Source: Eleginops maclovinus (Eukaryota > Chordata > Actinopteri > Perciformes > Eleginopidae). Taken from it: 64,000 nt of DNA. Under the pieces are notes generated by a model that did not search any database, was not told the DNA's origin, and was given only the letters and a program-made list of their open reading frames with translations. Both the position numbers and the translations under genes were made by a program. Every line of letters begins with the position of its first letter. Within the stretch, counting starts at the first letter, position 1. Below, piece by piece: positions 61,141 through 64,000 of the stretch. The DNA lies in the NCBI RefSeq assembly GCF_036324505.1, contig NC_086361.1, forward strand, positions 2,048,916 to 2,112,915, in the 5' to 3' direction.

Positions 61141-62413
61141 CATACTGATATACACCTGAACATCAGCAGGAGAGGACTCTTTAAAGTAGAGACACTACAT
61201 ACTGATATACACCTGAACATCAGCACCAGAGGACTCTTTAAAGTAGAGACACTACATACTGATATACACCTGAACATTAGCAGGAGAGGACTCTTTAAAG
61301 TAGAGACACTACATACTGATAAACACCTGAACATCAGCAGGAGAGGACTCTTTAAAGTAGAGACACTACATACTGATATACACCTGAACATCAGCAGGAG
61401 AGGACTCTTTAAAGTAGAGACACTACATACTGATATACACCTGAACATCAGCACCAGAGGACTCTTTAAAGTAGAGACACTACATACTGATATACACCTG
61501 AACATTAGCAGGAGAGGACTCTTTAAAGTAGAGACACTACATACTGATAAACACCTGAACATCAGCAGGAGAGGACTCTTTAAAGTAGAGACACTACATA
61601 CTGATAAACACCTGAACATCAGCAGGAGAGGACTCTTTAAAGTAGAGACACTACATACTGATATACACCTGAACATCAGCAGGAGAGGACTCTTTAAAGT
61701 AGAGACACTACATACTGATATACACCTGAACATCAGCAGGAGAGGACTCTTTAAAGTAGAGACACTACATACTGATATACACCTGAACATCAGCACCAGA
61801 GGACTCTTTAAAGTAGAGACACTACATACTGATATACACCTGAACATCAGCAGGAGAGGACTCTTTAAAGTAGAGACACTACATACTGATATACACCTGA
61901 ACATCAGCAGGAGAGGACTCTTTAAAGTAGAGACACTACATACTGATATACACCTGAACATCAGCAGGAGAGGACTCTTTAAAGTAGAGACACTTAGTAC
62001 TGATATACACCTGAACATCAGCAGGAGAGGACTCTTTAAAGTAGAGACACTACATACTGATATACACCTGAACATCAGCAGGAGAGGACTCTTTAAAGTA
62101 GAGACACTACATACTGATATACACCTGAACATCAGCAGGAGAGGACTCTTTAAAGTAGAGACACTACATACTGATATACACCTGAACATCAGCACCAGAG
62201 GACTCTTTAAAGTAGAGACACTACATACTGATATACACCTGAACATCAGCAGGAGAGGACTCTTTAAAGTAGAGACACTACATACTGATATACACCTGAA
62301 CATCAGCAGGAGAGGACTCTTTAAAGTAGAGACACTACATACTGATATACACCTGAACATCAGCAGGAGAGGACTCTTTAAAGTAGAGACACTTAGTACT
62401 GATATACACCTGA
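61141..62413 (-). repeat. 57-bp minisatellite, about 22 copies, inverted relative to 276-846
   Basis: Period 57 bp. The minus strand carries the same unit as the first array. Diagnostic variants repeat at whole-unit distances: CAGCACCAGA at 61221, 61449, 61791 and 62190; CACTTAGTAC at 61991 and 62390. One minus-strand frame is open for 440 codons purely because 57 is divisible by 3. It begins about 610 bp upstream of the kinase start codon. Confidence 0.96.
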
Positions 62414-63854
62414 AAATTAGAATAATATGTCTTCTTTAAGATCTTTTAAATACTCAAAGGTTCCTATATACATCATCATCTATTCTAGACTATAATACAC
62501 ACTGTAATGAAGTTGAATTATAATAAATGTAACATTCAGTGCCGCTAAGGTAACATAACTGCCTTCTCAAAGTGCTGGTAGTAGGTTCAGTCTATTGGAC
62601 TTTAATGCCCCCTTCATTTACCATCAAGTGGTGCATAATTAATTATCTCTCTTTATTATTTGAGTGTTTTCATACTTACTTCTGTATGTTCTTCACCAAT
62701 ATAACAGTTTGTAGAAGCCGTTCTGTGTTAAGGTTTCAGTTTTACACCCAGATCACATGTGGGCGTAGCACTTCCTCATTTCAGGTTCTACTGTTGGTCA
62801 GTGAACCTGAGGATGTTAATGTTGGTTGCAACATAACAGCCAAAAATAAACACCATACTTAAATAAAGATGAGGGCTCTTTACTTTTACCATGTTCGGTA
62901 CCACTTTACCATAAGATTACCCTTATAAAGGGTTTAGAATAGTTTGTAATTCGTTTATTAATTAGGTTGTGAACACTTTATAAATCATTAATAAGCTTTT
63001 ATAAGACAAGAGATAAACAAAACATCAAGATGGATGGGGTGGGGGGGGGGAATCAGATCAGTGAACGACAGATACCAAGGATGCTGGCTGATGAAGAAGA
63101 GGAAGTAAGCTAGGTAGCCAATATAATCATCACTAAATTATGTTATCTCACAGCTCAGCCGGGATGACATCAGCTGTGTGTAACCAACTGCCCCCACTGT
63201 TCAAAGGCGTGTTGCTCATGGAAATGCAGCATTTATTATATAATCCATGCTTCCCAACCCGGTTCCCAGTTATGGTCACTAAAGCTTTACAGGATGGTTC
63301 AAATGCATTCTTGACTTAAACGGTGAACTTAAATACAATTGGCCTTTAGATTCATCCATTTCTGTGAATTAAACTACATAAATTGTTATTTTTAAAGTTT
63401 GGAATATGTCACACACAACATGTGTTAAAGACAACATGCCAAACACCCAAGCCCCCAGGAAGTGAGCTGGACCTTGAAGCAAATTGTTGTAGTGGCCAAA
63501 TGGTAGTGTTACAACTTCCTGTCAGTCCTTTACGTCATATGGCCCAAAACTAGATTTACCAATTGACTTACATTGGGAAAAACACTTTGTAAATCTGCAG
63601 ATTATTTATTATAATCATGCTGAACGAGTCCAGATACGCTACTTGTCCTCTTGAGAGGCAGGCCAGTCGATGCGTCCCTGAGCAACTTTCAGAAGAATGA
63701 ACGCTGTATCCAGTCCTCTCTAAACATCCACGCAAACAGTATTGTCCGCCGGGGCGACATTGACTAATAATTGACGGAAAACCACAATATCGATATTTAA
63801 AATTTGAGGAACCGATTCAAATCCACGGTCAACCATCAGACCTACACAAAGTGA
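62414..63854. other. Region upstream of the DAPK2-like gene
   Basis: No exon recognised. About 62890-63000 (TTCGGTACCACTTTACCATA then TTATAAAGGGTTTAGAATAG) resembles a common teleost dispersed repeat. A short poly-G run is at about 63039-63050. The rest looks unique or too decayed to name. The kinase promoter was not identified. Confidence 0.4.
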
Positions 63855-64000
63855 AGTTCAGCCTTTGAATTTAACCCATCTTAGATTTAGGAGCAGTGGG
63901 CAGCCATTGCATCCTGACCACCTGGGGAGTAGTGTGGGAGTCCAGTGCCTTGGTCAAGGACGTGAACCAATGCCTCTCTGTGCACCAGTCTACACTCCCT
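63855..64000 (+). mobile_element. Retroposon-like repeat, cut by the window end
   Basis: TTTGAATTTAACCCATCTTA, GGAGCAGTGGGCAGCC, CCTGGGGAGTAGTGTGGGAG and TGCCTTGGTCAAGGA match the motif order at 6290-6530. It probably continues past 64000. Confidence 0.6.

Noticed and set aside
61038..62360. 440-codon minus-strand open frame with the same repeated unit
   Set aside because: Same cause as the frame at 298-876; it overlaps the large array and the MITE body.

Overview
The window is nuclear DNA from a ray-finned fish, probably a percomorph teleost. It carries vertebrate genes split by GT-AG introns, long CA/TG microsatellites, and many teleost-type dispersed repeats: Tc1, hAT-like MITEs, L2-type LINE pieces and short retroposon tails. 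There is no bacterial, viral or organellar gene content. The species cannot be named from this sequence alone.

Three genes fill the window. (1) arhgef2 (GEF-H1, a microtubule-associated RhoA guanine exchange factor) runs on the + strand from before the first assigned exon (1055) to its stop at 24448. I assign 21 coding exons that join in frame to 861 residues plus a stop; only the extreme N-terminus is missing. (2) tpm3 (tropomyosin 3, striated-muscle long form) runs on the + strand. It has a TATA box at 30390, a start codon at 30517, nine main coding exons and a last exon at 45865 that supplies the split Ile-stop end; the product is 284 residues. (3) A divergent, calmodulin-regulated DAPK2-like serine/threonine kinase lies on the - strand, with ATG at 60528 and stop at 49728: 11 exons and 361 residues. 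TPM3 and ARHGEF2 lie close together on human 1q21-q22, so their adjacency here fits conserved synteny. All three act on the actomyosin/Rho axis, but they are separate transcription units and nothing here shows co-regulation.

The unusual content is mostly in the repeats. One MITE family has its terminal ~57 bp amplified into two minisatellite arrays: 10 copies at 276-846, and about 22 copies at 61141-62413 in opposite orientation. The larger array contains 4-unit and 7-unit higher-order duplications. Two other dispersed elements also carry internal minisatellites (33 bp at 21.1 kb, about 40 bp at 14.2 kb). Two long fold-back elements (48347-49079 and 54390-55115), a possibly undescribed element with subterminal repeats (56381-57156), a deletion-killed Tc1 copy (43411-44676), a decayed L2-type LINE in a tpm3 intron and a hAT-type MITE nested in another repeat are resolved. 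All four long dinucleotide tracts read TG on the sense strand of their host gene and lie within about 40 bp of splice sites. A decayed tandem duplicate of one arhgef2 exon sits at about 4150-4560.

All exon joins come from reading frames, GT-AG sites and recalled family sequences. No alignment or database search was run.
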